From positions 62,001-126,000 of the forward strand of contig JABSRP010000020.1 of NCBI GenBank assembly GCA_013215145.1: 64,000 nt of DNA, given 5' to 3'. This DNA is from Pseudobacteriovorax sp. (GTDB lineage: Bacteria; Bdellovibrionota_B; Oligoflexia; Oligoflexales; Oligoflexaceae). Shown piece after piece: positions 51,733 through 60,441 of this stretch. Made by a program: the position numbers and the translations under genes. Positions within the stretch are counted from its first letter, which is position 1. Every line of letters starts with the position of its first letter. The notes beneath the pieces are model-generated. The model made no database searches. It saw only the letters and a program-made list of their open reading frames with translations, and was not told the origin of the DNA.

Positions 51733-53211
51733 TACCTGGAGTTTTTTTACCTTATCGTTATTTACCGTATATTCTAGCTCTTTAGCCAGCAGGTGTCTGT
51801 TTGCGATCCAAGAAATTTCGCAGTGTCCAACTGTACATTTCAGAGCAGTTGTGGTTTCGTCTACCTTGTTCGGACTTAAATTGGATTTCGATAGCAGTAC
51901 ACTTTCTAGCGGCTGATTACCTATTTCGGTATGTCCCAAGATTTGTTGGAGAAACGTCGAGTACTCGGAGTGGATCATAAGTTGATTTTGCTCCACCATG
52001 AAAATACCCTGTTCGATATTTTCGAACATTGCTTTCATGTTGGAGCTTTTTTCACGAAGACTAGTTGTTCGCTCTTCCACCTTTTTTTCGAGTTCAGCAT
52101 TTTGCTTTTCGATGATATCTCGCATCTGTAACTCATAAATCCGACTAACGGCGATCCTACCGAGAGTAGCCATCAATTCTGGGTCTGAGGTAGAGACGGA
52201 GAGTTGGTTGGAATTTCCAATGATTGCAATATATTGACCGAAGATATCGCTATCGAGATTATTAAGAAATCCCGAGTATTCGTCATTGTCACCAAATACA
52301 AAAACCTCACCGTTAATGATTGAGTTCCAGGAATTTACCTTATGAAAAAATGGACGTGCTAAAGTATCATTCTCAGGATTGGCTCTACCTAGATCTAATG
52401 TGAAACCTGTTTTTCCTCGTTTGAGGATAAGAACTTGTTCAGCTTTGTTATGACGGCTAAACACTTCGTTGAGGATATACGAAACTTGATCGTTGGAACC
52501 GGCTCGTGCGATCTTCTCACCTTCGTAATTCAGTTCCTTAATATCGGAAATCATCTGACGGATGGATGTCTGCATGCGGGTGAAGGAGCGAGCGAGGCTT
52601 CCTAGTTCGTCATTTCGTTTGGATTTGATTTTATGATTAAGGTCACCGTTTGCCAAGATATCTGCAGAACGCTTTAAGGATTTAATCGGCCGAGCTACAT
52701 ATTTTTTGATGGCTACGTAGTTTATGAGTATCAGAATAAGAATGAGGGTGAGAGCCGTGACAGCGACTTGTTTTGCATGTTGATTGAGTTTTTGGAAGAT
52801 GTTTTCGGAGGTCATTCTTAGATATATTGTTGCAATAACCTCTCCTTCCTTGACGATCTCTTTTTCAAAGAAAAGATCTAACTCGCTTCTGACTTCTTCT
52901 TCTCCAATTTCGATTGGGACCTCACCACTTGCCTCCACAACCTTAATAAAGGTCAGATCTTCATTGATGAGTAGTGCTTCGGAGATTTGCTTCATGGCAG
53001 CCTCGTCTACGTTCCATAAGGCATCTGCGAGGGATAAGGATGCTAGCTCCGTTGCTTGCAATCCTGCTTTTTGCAGGTTAGCAATCTGAGTATTTCTTTG
53101 GTGAATGATGATGCCGGCAGCAAAAATAGATAGCCCCACCGATACCACTATGAACTTAATAACATTGAGTCTTTTGCCAAGTCCAAATTTTATTTTTTCT
53201 GTCTGCTCCAT
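51619..53211 (-). pseudogene. Membrane sensor histidine-kinase-like protein, truncated before its catalytic domains
   Basis: A 530-residue frame starting at ATG 53211. It has an N-terminal transmembrane helix (FIVVSVGLSIFAAGIII), a periplasmic domain with DALWNVDEAAMKQI, a second helix (ALTLILILILINYVAI), a HAMP domain (PIKSLKRSADILANGDLNHKI), a long coiled coil ending NAELEKKVEERTTSLREKSSN and a PAS-like segment (IEQGIFMVEQNQLMIHSEYS). Comparison with the related protein at 20-22 kb shows that Hpt and ATPase domains should follow, but here the frame runs into about 37 unrelated residues and stops at 51619, overlapping the + strand fragment. As encoded it has no kinase activity. Confidence 0.6.
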
Positions 53212-53373
53212 GGACCAGAATTTCGGTTTTCAGTGCTTAAACTTAACTGCGGATAGGAAACAAATTAAAAAGCGTAATGATGACTGGTAGTCTTCAGGTC
53301 TAAACTAGCTACTAGAGGTTGAACTGCCAGCTATTCGCATGAACTCATGTATTTGATGTAATTAGTGTAGCTG

Positions 53374-55017
53374 TTAATTTTTTATAGGTAATATTGCTGA
53401 CGAGGCTGACGGCAGCCGCTTAAGAAAATCTGAGGCAAAGCCTCTGCCGGCCTCTGAGTGGATATCGAACACGAACTCGACCCCTACTTCTTGGAGGGGT
53501 AAGACTTCATCAGAGTATCTTGCGGTAGCGGCAATTTTTCCAGTAAAAGAAAGTTCTGTTAGTCTTTGAGCAATCAGACAATTAGTTTGATGGGAGGGTA
53601 ATGCTAATACGATCCACTCAATATTTGATAGGAGGTGCGATGACGCCGACCAAAAGTCTGGATTCATCCCGTCACCAAGAAGGACCGTGCGCCCGTTTTT
53701 TACATGCTCATGGACCTTTTCCTCATCGGAGTCGATTCCCAAGACCTTGCTACCTAATTCCTCTGATAGGCCGTCAAATATCGATGATCCGACACGACCC
53801 ATTCCAAAGATGGCGATTTTGGATTCGGGAATCGTAATGGGTTGGGTTACGGGGTTATCTGGGTCACGGTCGAATCGGCGTAAAACCTTGGCGAAGCGGG
53901 TATAGATTTCGTCGCCATGTGACGCCATGGGAGCTGAAATCATAAAAGACAGCGCTAAGAGTATCGCAAAAATGGCAAGCCAAGCAGCTGGAAGCCAGTT
54001 ATTAGACACGGCTATGGCGCCCACAATCAGACCGAATTCACTAAAATTTGCTAGATTGAGAGACGATTGCCAAGAGGTGCGTGCCCTGAGGCGGAATAAA
54101 GAAAATAGGACAAAATAAAGAAGCGTCTTCAGTGGCAGAAGCACCAAAATACTGAGGGCAATCATAAGCTCTTTCCAACCTGGTAATGCCGTCATGCCAA
54201 CTGTCAAAAAGAAACCTACTAGAAAGAGATTTTTAAATTCGAGTAGTCCTTTTGCCAGTTCTTCAGACTTGGGGTGGCCCGAAAAAACCATTCCCACAAG
54301 CAGGGCGCCTAAATCCCCTTTCATATCCACTAACTCAAAGAGATCAGCGCCGCCTACTGCAAGGGTGATACCAAACAGAATAAGAAGTTCGCCGTGGCCA
54401 CAGCGCTCTAGCAGGAATTGAAAAAAATGACGTAATGGAATGATAAGTAGCAGAGCTAACGCCCAAGGGCTCGGCAATTTCCCGGCAGATGCTGCAACGA
54501 AGGCGACAGCTGCTATGTCTTGAATGATCAGTACACCGATAGAAATCTTTCCATGTAAAGTTGTATTCGCACCCATTTCGTCGAGAATTTTCACGGCAAA
54601 AACCGTACTGGAGAACGTTAGCGCGAAGCCAATGAGCAGGGCTGTTTTAAGATCTAGCGGGTCAATATATGACGAAAAACCCCAAGAAAGTAAGGCGACG
54701 AATCCTGACAAGCCCAAGGTGACCAAAATAAGATGGATCGATGCTACACCCCAAACCTGTGGGTTGAAAAGTGAGCGCACTTGTAATTTTAATCCCAAGG
54801 TAAACAGCAATAACGTGATACCCAAGTCTGCTGTTATCCGTAAAAACTCACTGATGCCTACACCGAATGCATTGAGCAAAAATCCAGCGGCTAAAAAACC
54901 CACTAAAGGTGGTTGTTTGACCCATGTGGCAACGAGGCCGCATATAAAAGCAATGATCATCCATAGCGGATCTTGAGGGTGGATGGTAAGTAATATCGAT
55001 TCCAGTGTAAGCCTCAA
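53374..55017 (-). CDS. Kef/CPA2-type monovalent cation:proton antiporter with TrkA-N domain
   Basis: About 547 residues from a TTG at 55017; the ribosome binding site is not obvious, and an in-frame ATG (MIIAFICGL) eighteen codons later is an alternative. The N-terminal 370 residues have about 11-13 transmembrane segments of the Na_H_Exchanger type (GFLAAGFLLNAFG, TFSSTVFAVKIL, GVLIIQDIAAVAFV, FSGHPKSEELA). The C-terminus is a TrkA-N/RCK nucleotide-binding domain: IAIFGMGRVGSSIFDGL, VLGIDSDEEKVHEH, LLGDGMNPDF. It is expected to exchange K+ or Na+ for H+ across the inner membrane under control of a bound nucleotide or glutathione-type signal. No TrkA-C or KefF-like gene is adjacent. Confidence 0.9.
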   Translation of the reverse strand: MRLTLESILLTIHPQDPLWMIIAFICGLVATWVKQPPLVGFLAAGFLLNAFGVGISEFLRITADLGITLLLFTLGLKLQVRSLFNPQVWGVASIHLILVTLGLSGFVALLSWGFSSYIDPLDLKTALLIGFALTFSSTVFAVKILDEMGANTTLHGKISIGVLIIQDIAAVAFVAASAGKLPSPWALALLLIIPLRHFFQFLLERCGHGELLILFGITLAVGGADLFELVDMKGDLGALLVGMVFSGHPKSEELAKGLLEFKNLFLVGFFLTVGMTALPGWKELMIALSILVLLPLKTLLYFVLFSLFRLRARTSWQSSLNLANFSEFGLIVGAIAVSNNWLPAAWLAIFAILLALSFMISAPMASHGDEIYTRFAKVLRRFDRDPDNPVTQPITIPESKIAIFGMGRVGSSIFDGLSEELGSKVLGIDSDEEKVHEHVKNGRTVLLGDGMNPDFWSASSHLLSNIEWIVLALPSHQTNCLIAQRLTELSFTGKIAATARYSDEVLPLQEVGVEFVFDIHSEAGRGFASDFLKRLPSASSAILPIKN

Positions 55018-55201
55018 TTGAATCTGTTTTATTGACGGCTAGATCATACCTAGAGACATGGATTAACTCTATGGAAAAGCGATGTGGCGGAGATTTTTCC
55101 GGAACAAAAGAGTCTTCTGAAAGGGTTATCGCTTATCTTTTGTGACGTATGTTGTTTCCATTTTGTACCGGAATTTCTCGGCCACAACTTGGATCCAAGA
55201 T

Positions 55202-55744
55202 CTATTTTGGTTTTTCGTTGACAGATCTTATTTCAAGCAGATTTTCTGCTTCCAAGTTGTATTTTTCAAGTATTTCGAGAATAAAATCCGTTTTGCCGTC
55301 GATATAGGAATCCATATTATTTGGATACTGGCGAGCGAGCACCTTTTTGAGTTTACTATATTTGATGCAGTCTTCTGGATGAGCTCGAAGATGATCACGC
55401 AAGATCATGTGATTGCGTAGTGCGAGTGATCCTTCCAGGCAGGCATAAAGATTATGCTTAATCCTATGACCCTCTAACTTAAAGGCATCGCGATGTTTGA
55501 TGCCTAGATCGCCAACATGCGAGTATCCAGCCGTTTCCAGTTTGCCTATGATTATTGGAAGCTGTTCGGGTCTATCGTAAACTATATCAATATCGATTAT
55601 TGGTTTTGCTGAGAGGCCCGCTATCGAAGTGCTGCCAACATGCTCAATCGCTTTTGCCTGATCTCTTATTAAAGGATATAACTCCGTTTTTATGGACTCG
55701 AAATCAAACTTCCATTTAGGGTCATATTCGCGAACAATTATCAT
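55202..55744 (-). CDS. GrpB/UPF0157 family protein
   Basis: About 180 residues from ATG 55744; an in-frame TTG at 55756 overlapping the upstream stop is an alternative. Landmarks are REYDPKWKFDFESIK, IEHVGSTSIAGLSAKPIIDIDI, RIKHNLYACLEGS, LRDHLRAHPEDCIKYSKLKK. The G-S-T-S...K-P-I-I-D-I-D motif is that of the GrpB subset of the nucleotidyltransferase fold, but the activity of this family is unproven. It follows the GNAT gene with overlapping or closely spaced ends, so the two are probably translated together. Confidence 0.9.
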   Translation of the reverse strand: MIIVREYDPKWKFDFESIKTELYPLIRDQAKAIEHVGSTSIAGLSAKPIIDIDIVYDRPEQLPIIIGKLETAGYSHVGDLGIKHRDAFKLEGHRIKHNLYACLEGSLALRNHMILRDHLRAHPEDCIKYSKLKKVLARQYPNNMDSYIDGKTDFILEILEKYNLEAENLLEIRSVNEKPK

Positions 55745-55752
55745 GATGGTCT

Positions 55753-56151
55753 TCAACTTCTTTTGTAGAACATGCCCTTAGATCTTATTGGGTAATCAAA
55801 ACCAAATTTTTGATACAAATAGTCAACATCGGCAAATAAGCTAACAATGGCACTAGGAGGAACCTTTTTATCGATAAACTCTTTTATATCGGAAAGTATG
55901 ATAGTTGAAAGCCCTCGTTTTTGGAAGTCGGGTCGTATGGCAATATCGACGATTTGCAAATGGCAGGCCCCATCGCCAACGATCCGTCCCATGCCAACGA
56001 GCTCGTTGTTCTGACGTAAAGTTACGGAAAAGACCGATTGCGGAAGACCTTTTTCAGCAGCTTCCTCAGATATGACTGACAATCCACAAACTTCACGTAG
56101 TTTGCAATATTCTGACACCTTGGGGATTTCATGTTGTTTCGTAGGGTTCAT
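55753..56151 (-). CDS. GNAT-family N-acetyltransferase
   Basis: A 132-residue cytoplasmic protein starting at ATG 56151 with AAGGAG upstream. The acetyl-CoA-binding region is IVDIAIRPDFQKRGLSTIILSDI (the R/Q-x-x-G-x-A-like loop, here QKRGLS) after the strand VGMGRIVGDG, and it ends YQKFGFDYPIRSKGMFY. The substrate is unknown. It precedes the GrpB gene in a likely two-gene operon, and the LysR gene lies 40 bases upstream on the same strand. Confidence 0.88.
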   Translation of the reverse strand: MNPTKQHEIPKVSEYCKLREVCGLSVISEEAAEKGLPQSVFSVTLRQNNELVGMGRIVGDGACHLQIVDIAIRPDFQKRGLSTIILSDIKEFIDKKVPPSAIVSLFADVDYLYQKFGFDYPIRSKGMFYKRS

Positions 56152-56191
56152 ATTTCACTCCTTATCAAATAGACTCCCTTTGCTTAGCATA

Positions 56192-57109
56192 TTATCGTTT
56201 TGTTTCAAGTTTTGATTGAAGATGAGTCTTAATGTGTTCGATAAAAACTCGGGTTCTCTGAGGTAAATAGCGGCGACTGGGAAAGATAATCCAAATGTGT
56301 GATTTGTAGTCACTGGCCGTCACTTCAAAATTTGTAAAAAGTTGTATTAACTCGCCGTTTTTAAGTTCATCTTTGATCAAAAAATCAGGCAGCAGGGCGA
56401 CTCCATGCCCCTGCAAGGCCGCCTCCCTGAGAGCAATCGCATTGGAAATCTGAAGATTACCCTGAATGGGAACTTCCATAGGTGTCGCCCGTTCGGACTT
56501 TCGGAACTTCCAACTCCGGTCAAAACCAGGAATAAAAAAAGACATACAATTGAGCTCTGTCAGTGTTTTTGGATCTTTTATCTCACTGAGATCATTAAGA
56601 TAGGCGGAAGAGGCTACAACGCAGTAGTTGAGGCTCGTCAGCTTTTGTGAGACAAAGTTTGAATCGTTTAAATGGCCAAAGCGAAAGGCGATATCTATCC
56701 GATCGTTGATGATGTCGATGCGTTGGTCCGTCATGAGAAACTCGATATCAATTTTAGGAAATCGCCGGCCAAAGGAAGATATTTCGGGGACAAGGTAAGT
56801 CAAACCCAAGGAAACGGGGCTTGTGATTCGTAGTTTACCCGATATTTCTGAGCGCACGTCTCGTAATTCATCAAAGGAAGCGTCGATTTCTTCGAGCAAG
56901 GGTTCCAGTCGCTGCCTCAGGCGCATTGCTTGCTCAGTTGGTTCCATGGTTCTGGTATTGCGCTCGAATAAGCGCACTTGGGCTGCGTCCTCGAGAGATG
57001 CCACAATCCGAGATACGGTCGACGGCGACATATGCCTTTTCTTTGCAACGGCGGCAAAACTGCCTTCCTTCATAACTTCTGTAAATATAGATAGATGCGT
57101 TAAATCCAT
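56192..57109 (-). CDS. LysR-family transcriptional regulator
   Basis: A 305-residue regulator. The winged helix-turn-helix is MDLTHLSIFTEVMKEGSFAAVAKKRHMSPSTVSRIVASLE split over the first 42 residues, and DAAQVRLFERNTRTM follows as in LTTRs of the group named after aliphatic/aromatic-degradation regulators. The co-inducer domain starts near residue 90 (GKLRITSPVSLGLTYLVPEI). It is divergent from a beta-hydroxyacid dehydrogenase gene, with a palindromic candidate box between the genes, and probably controls it and itself. Confidence 0.92.
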   Translation of the reverse strand: MDLTHLSIFTEVMKEGSFAAVAKKRHMSPSTVSRIVASLEDAAQVRLFERNTRTMEPTEQAMRLRQRLEPLLEEIDASFDELRDVRSEISGKLRITSPVSLGLTYLVPEISSFGRRFPKIDIEFLMTDQRIDIINDRIDIAFRFGHLNDSNFVSQKLTSLNYCVVASSAYLNDLSEIKDPKTLTELNCMSFFIPGFDRSWKFRKSERATPMEVPIQGNLQISNAIALREAALQGHGVALLPDFLIKDELKNGELIQLFTNFEVTASDYKSHIWIIFPSRRYLPQRTRVFIEHIKTHLQSKLETKR

Positions 57110-57146
57110 TCGTGCATATCCTGCAATACTACTGTTCGAAATTAGC

Positions 57147-57160
57147 TATTTAATTAAATA
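57147..57160. promoter_or_regulatory. LysR-type box candidate in divergent promoter
   Basis: TATTTAATTAAATA is a perfect 14-base palindrome between the LysR and dehydrogenase genes, with flanking GCTA...TTAGC extending the dyad imperfectly. T-N11-A dyads of this kind are typical LysR operators, but AT-rich palindromes also arise easily by chance. Confidence 0.4.
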
Positions 57161-57257
57161 TTAGCACGACGATAACCTATAGGAAAGCTGGACGGGGAAA
57201 CAACTTTATCTTGAGCTTGCACAGTCATAACCTTTTACCAAAAATGGAGTTTTCATT

Positions 57258-58115
57258 ATGTCTAGAATTGGAATCGTTGGCTTCGGCGCTATGGGAAGTC
57301 GCATTGCAAAAAACTTGATCGAAGCAGGCCACGAAGTCAAAGGCTACAATCGTAATCCTCAGAAAGTGGAATCTGTGGCTGGCGTCCAGTTGGTGGGCTC
57401 TCCATCTCAAGCAGCCGATAATGTAGAATGTTTGATCGTTATGGTCAGAGATGATGCCGCTTCCCAATGGGCATGGACAGACCCGCAAGACGGTATACTG
57501 CAAAGCTTAGCAAAGGATACCGTCGCTATTGATATGAGTACCTTGAGCTACGCTTGGGTTGCAGAGCTGTCCCAACAAATGCAAACACTAGGTTATGAAT
57601 TTTTGGAAGCCCCTGTCGTCGGAACTCGACCACAAGCTGATGCGAAACAGCTTACTGTTCTTTGTGCGGGCTCTGAGAGTGCGTTTCTAAAAGCAAAAGG
57701 TACTTTGGATGCGACTGCTGGAAAGATGCTGTTCCTTGGGGAAAGTGGTCGCGCCTGTGCCTTAAAGTTAGTGATAAACTCTTTGTTTGGTATTCAAACT
57801 TTGGCTTTTGCTGAAATGACTCAAGCGCTAAGAAAGGTTGGTTTTGATGATAGCCTTATTGCTAAGATTCTTCCGGAACTACCTGTCACGTCGCCGATTA
57901 TGAAAATGATGCTGACTCTTATGATGGAAGGAAACTTTACCCCGCAATTTCCTATTGAACTAGTCGCCAAAGATTTCGATTACAGCCGTGATTTTGTATC
58001 TTCGTTAGGTTTGCGGCCTTTGATGTCGGAGTCAGCTCGCGATATTTTTAAGTTGGCGGAAAAAGAAGGTTTGGGAGATAGGAATATTTCTGCCGCCATC
58101 AGACTTTTTGATTAA
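57258..58115 (+). CDS. NAD(P)-dependent beta-hydroxyacid dehydrogenase (HIBADH family)
   Basis: A 285-residue cytoplasmic enzyme starting at ATG 57258 with GGAG upstream. Rossmann motif RIGIVGFGAMGSRIAKNLIEAGHEVKGYNRN, the substrate-binding segment FLEAPVVGTRPQAD and the catalytic Lys in ALKLVINSL follow the 3-hydroxyisobutyrate dehydrogenase pattern. The usual D-A-P-V-S-G reads E-A-P-V-V-G. The substrate is likely a short beta-hydroxyacid, but related imine-reductase-like members exist, so this is not firm. Divergent from the LysR regulator. Its last four bases overlap the convergent M23 gene. Confidence 0.88.
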   Translation: MSRIGIVGFGAMGSRIAKNLIEAGHEVKGYNRNPQKVESVAGVQLVGSPSQAADNVECLIVMVRDDAASQWAWTDPQDGILQSLAKDTVAIDMSTLSYAWVAELSQQMQTLGYEFLEAPVVGTRPQADAKQLTVLCAGSESAFLKAKGTLDATAGKMLFLGESGRACALKLVINSLFGIQTLAFAEMTQALRKVGFDDSLIAKILPELPVTSPIMKMMLTLMMEGNFTPQFPIELVAKDFDYSRDFVSSLGLRPLMSESARDIFKLAEKEGLGDRNISAAIRLFD

Positions 58116-59101
58116 AACTGAATCAGTCGATCGAGTAAAAAATCGGTTGGATCCATAAGATCAGCCCTGCGCATATAAGGAGGGTTTGATCGATTGGTTA
58201 GATTCCCTGTTTCGGTCCCCTGATACATTTCAAAGTGAAGCATATTACCGGTACCTGGCTTTGAGATAACACCTACCTCAGCAATGATCATACCTTTGGT
58301 CACCTGCTGACCAACTTCAATACCTTCGGGAAGAGTGGGGGCGACCTCTCCATAGCGAACAATAAAATTTCCGTGATCCACAACTAGAGCCCAAGACTTT
58401 TTATAAAACTTATAGAAATCCAATATAGTGCCATCCTGTACGGCTCTGATCTGGGTTCCGTCGATAGCTATGAGATCAGCGGCCGCATGCTTTCTTCGAC
58501 CACCATTCCGATTGGCTCCAAACTGTCTGCCTGAACGTGTATAGTCAGCTAGTGCCGGTATAACTAGTGGAAAAATAGAGTTAGCATCAAAATCATATTG
58601 TCTAGCTCGATATCCTGTGAAGGAATCCAATGACCATTTGAGTTTTTTACAGCCTTTTATTTTATTTCTATAGCAGTAGTCAACCTGATCATTAATAAAT
58701 GGCCCATAGACATAACCATCAGACTCGCAAAAATGCCTTTCGTTTAATGCCGTTCCTGTTGGGCATCTATTTACCCCTCGCATTCCCCGAGCAAATGATT
58801 TTTCCCAACGATCTTTTTCATCGCAGGCATCTCCACCGCCTTCCTCTCTGCATAACGCTTTCATGGTTTCGTTGAATGGTCCTAATGCATGACTGTTCGA
58901 CTCACATAGAAGGCTATCTGGATTATAAGTATAACTGCCAGGACAATAGAATTGATGTTGAAATCGTTTCGGTTGCTCTACAAATGCTGTTGGGGATCCG
59001 CTCATATCACTGCTTTGAAATTCAATCGGCTGCTGGTTTGATGATTGACCACCACAGGCGGCAAGCAATAATATTAACAGTGGTAATTTTAGCGAGAGCA
59101 T
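58112..59101 (-). CDS. M23/LytM-like lipoprotein
   Basis: A 329-residue protein starting at ATG 59101 (GAGGTT upstream) with lipobox LLAAC (Cys16). Residues 50-180 contain two Cys-rich repeats beginning RFQHQFYCPGSYTY-like and GVNRCPTGTALNERHFC. The C-terminal M23-type beta-barrel has GGRRKHAAADLIAIDGTQIRAV (H-x-x-x-D zinc motif), VVDHGNFIVRYGEV and GTGNMLHFEMYQG. In classical LytM enzymes that last element is H-L-H-F-E; here the first His is Met, so the catalytic His appears lost. It may be a regulator of cell-wall hydrolases like EnvC/NlpD rather than an endopeptidase, or the His function may be supplied elsewhere. Confidence 0.85.
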   Translation of the reverse strand: MLSLKLPLLILLLAACGGQSSNQQPIEFQSSDMSGSPTAFVEQPKRFQHQFYCPGSYTYNPDSLLCESNSHALGPFNETMKALCREEGGGDACDEKDRWEKSFARGMRGVNRCPTGTALNERHFCESDGYVYGPFINDQVDYCYRNKIKGCKKLKWSLDSFTGYRARQYDFDANSIFPLVIPALADYTRSGRQFGANRNGGRRKHAAADLIAIDGTQIRAVQDGTILDFYKFYKKSWALVVDHGNFIVRYGEVAPTLPEGIEVGQQVTKGMIIAEVGVISKPGTGNMLHFEMYQGTETGNLTNRSNPPYMRRADLMDPTDFLLDRLIQF

Positions 59102-59189
59102 AGCAACCTCAAAATTTTATTTTTTCCCTTAAGCTAATAAAAGGCTCTTGGAAATCACGAAATTTATCAAGTCGGTTCGAGGGGAAACG

Positions 59190-59387
59190 ATGGAGCTTTA
59201 CTTTTTTCGAATGGAATATGACATAAGATATAAAAATAGGATTGTATTCTGTTTGAATTTTCCTACACCTGTAAAACCTGAGCGGGTGAATTTTGATGCT
59301 ATCACTCTCCTTAACAGCAAATATCGAGAACATCAGCTCAAGCTGATTTTGGTATTGCTTCTTTCTGAAACATTTGACTATATCTAA
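59190..59387 (+). CDS. Possible small protein (65 aa) preceding the 59.4-kb gene
   Basis: ATG 59190 has GAGGGGAAACG just upstream and opens 65 codons beginning MELYFFRMEYDIRYKNRIV and ending LLLSETFDYI. The stop is 21 bases before the next gene on the same strand, so a two-gene operon is plausible. No family is recognised. A longer frame on the opposite strand (59109-59591) has no expression signals. Confidence 0.4.
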   Translation: MELYFFRMEYDIRYKNRIVFCLNFPTPVKPERVNFDAITLLNSKYREHQLKLILVLLLSETFDYI

Positions 59388-59408
59388 ATCAAAAGGAAAG
59401 GGTTTTCC

Positions 59409-60080
59409 ATGATCAAGGTAGTTGTATTTTTTGCTTCTCTGTCCATTGTTGTAATGGTGTTTTTTTACTTCGTGGACCGTCCGGGTGCTATCGAAACTCC
59501 TATTGAAGACAAGAAGCCAGTTTTTCAGAATCAAATACATCTTTCTGAAGATCACAGGTTCGCAACAAAAGAAGAACAGAAAATAGATCAAACAACGATA
59601 GCAGATGTTAGCGGTGAAAAGGTAGCTAAAGACAGGCTTTTGCTGGAGCTGTCATCATCGCTTCATAACTCTGTCGTATCATCACAATTTGGTCTGACTG
59701 AGTTTGAAGATATGTTAGACGCATTTTCGATTCCATACACTAGGTATAGTGAAGGGCATCCTAAAACTGGTTTGCGATTAGTCGTCAAGGGCCAACACAA
59801 TGAGGCAACCATTAGTGGGGTTTTTTTGGTTACAGAAAACCAAGGCTATGACATGGACAGTATAACTCTAGTTAGTGATATTTCCCCTCGTGCCTCCGAT
59901 GACATCAAGGAGCGTGCCGAAACTCTGTTAATGGATCAAGAGAACATCATAGACCTTCGCGCATCAAAAAAAACTGAGTGGGCTGTGGGCTCTGATTATA
60001 TCTTTTGGATGGATGAATCCCGTAGTGGGCAGACTACGAGACTTTCACTGACTTGGGAATATAAGGAGCTAGCTCACTGA
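59409..60080 (+). CDS. Hypothetical membrane-anchored protein
   Basis: A 223-residue protein with an N-terminal hydrophobic segment, IKVVVFFASLSIVVMVFFYFV, and no clear cleavage or lipobox, so a single inner-membrane anchor with a periplasmic domain is likely. The soluble domain is acidic with predicted alternating strands (GLRLVVKGQHN, GVFLVTENQGYDMDSITLVSD) and a final WAVGSDYIFWMDESRSGQTT, but no recognisable family motif. It is preceded by a small gene and followed 26 bases after its stop by the three-way-junction structure at 60106-60184. No catalytic residues are evident. Confidence 0.6.
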   Translation: MIKVVVFFASLSIVVMVFFYFVDRPGAIETPIEDKKPVFQNQIHLSEDHRFATKEEQKIDQTTIADVSGEKVAKDRLLLELSSSLHNSVVSSQFGLTEFEDMLDAFSIPYTRYSEGHPKTGLRLVVKGQHNEATISGVFLVTENQGYDMDSITLVSDISPRASDDIKERAETLLMDQENIIDLRASKKTEWAVGSDYIFWMDESRSGQTTRLSLTWEYKELAH

Positions 60081-60105
60081 TTATATAATTAACCACGTAA
60101 GATAA

Positions 60106-60184
60106 GCCTTTAGATTAAGGCGCTCCATCCTTGATAGGTGTGGGAGTATCGCCTTGCAGCGATATCAACCCAAAACCTAAAGGC
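60106..60184 (+). ncRNA. Candidate three-way-junction RNA element
   Basis: A perfect 8-bp closing stem GCCTTTAG (60106-60113) / CTAAAGGC (60177-60184) encloses two hairpins: CTCC.../...GGAG at 60123-60146 (with inner CC/GG and a bulge) and TATCGC/GCGATA at 60147-60164 with a CTTGCA loop. An alternative local stem GCCTT/AAGGC (60106-60110 with 60117-60121) would compete with the closing stem, as in a switch. It lies in a gene-free 361-base gap (60081-60441), 26 bases after a stop. The rest of the gap has only a GAGAG/CTCTC hairpin. No known RNA family was recognised, and transcription is unproven. Confidence 0.35.
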
Positions 60185-60441
60185 AACCCCCTAAGCATCG
60201 TCCCCAGCGCCAGCTATTTTTTTCGTATAAGTGAAGATTACGTCATGATTGCTTTGTTGTCATTAAGAAAAGTTAACTAATTTATGAATCTATTTTAAAA
60301 ACTGCATTTTTGGCTTGGTTTTGAATGCCATGCGAGAGTTTTGCTCTCAAAACCTTTCCGCCTGCTTGGGCTACCCGTGCCTCTTCCACAGCACAATCCT
60401 CTCAGGAAAAGTAGACAAGCGTGCTGGTTTCGCATGTATTC

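Noticed and set aside
59109-59591. 160-codon - strand frame opposite the 59.4-kb gene
   Set aside because: No ribosome binding site, low-complexity Lys/Phe/Tyr content, and overlap with two + strand frames that do have start signals.
60106-60184. tRNA gene
   Set aside because: The closing stem and size look tRNA-like, but there is no T-arm GTTCNANNC, no anticodon arm of proper length and no discriminator/CCA-like end.
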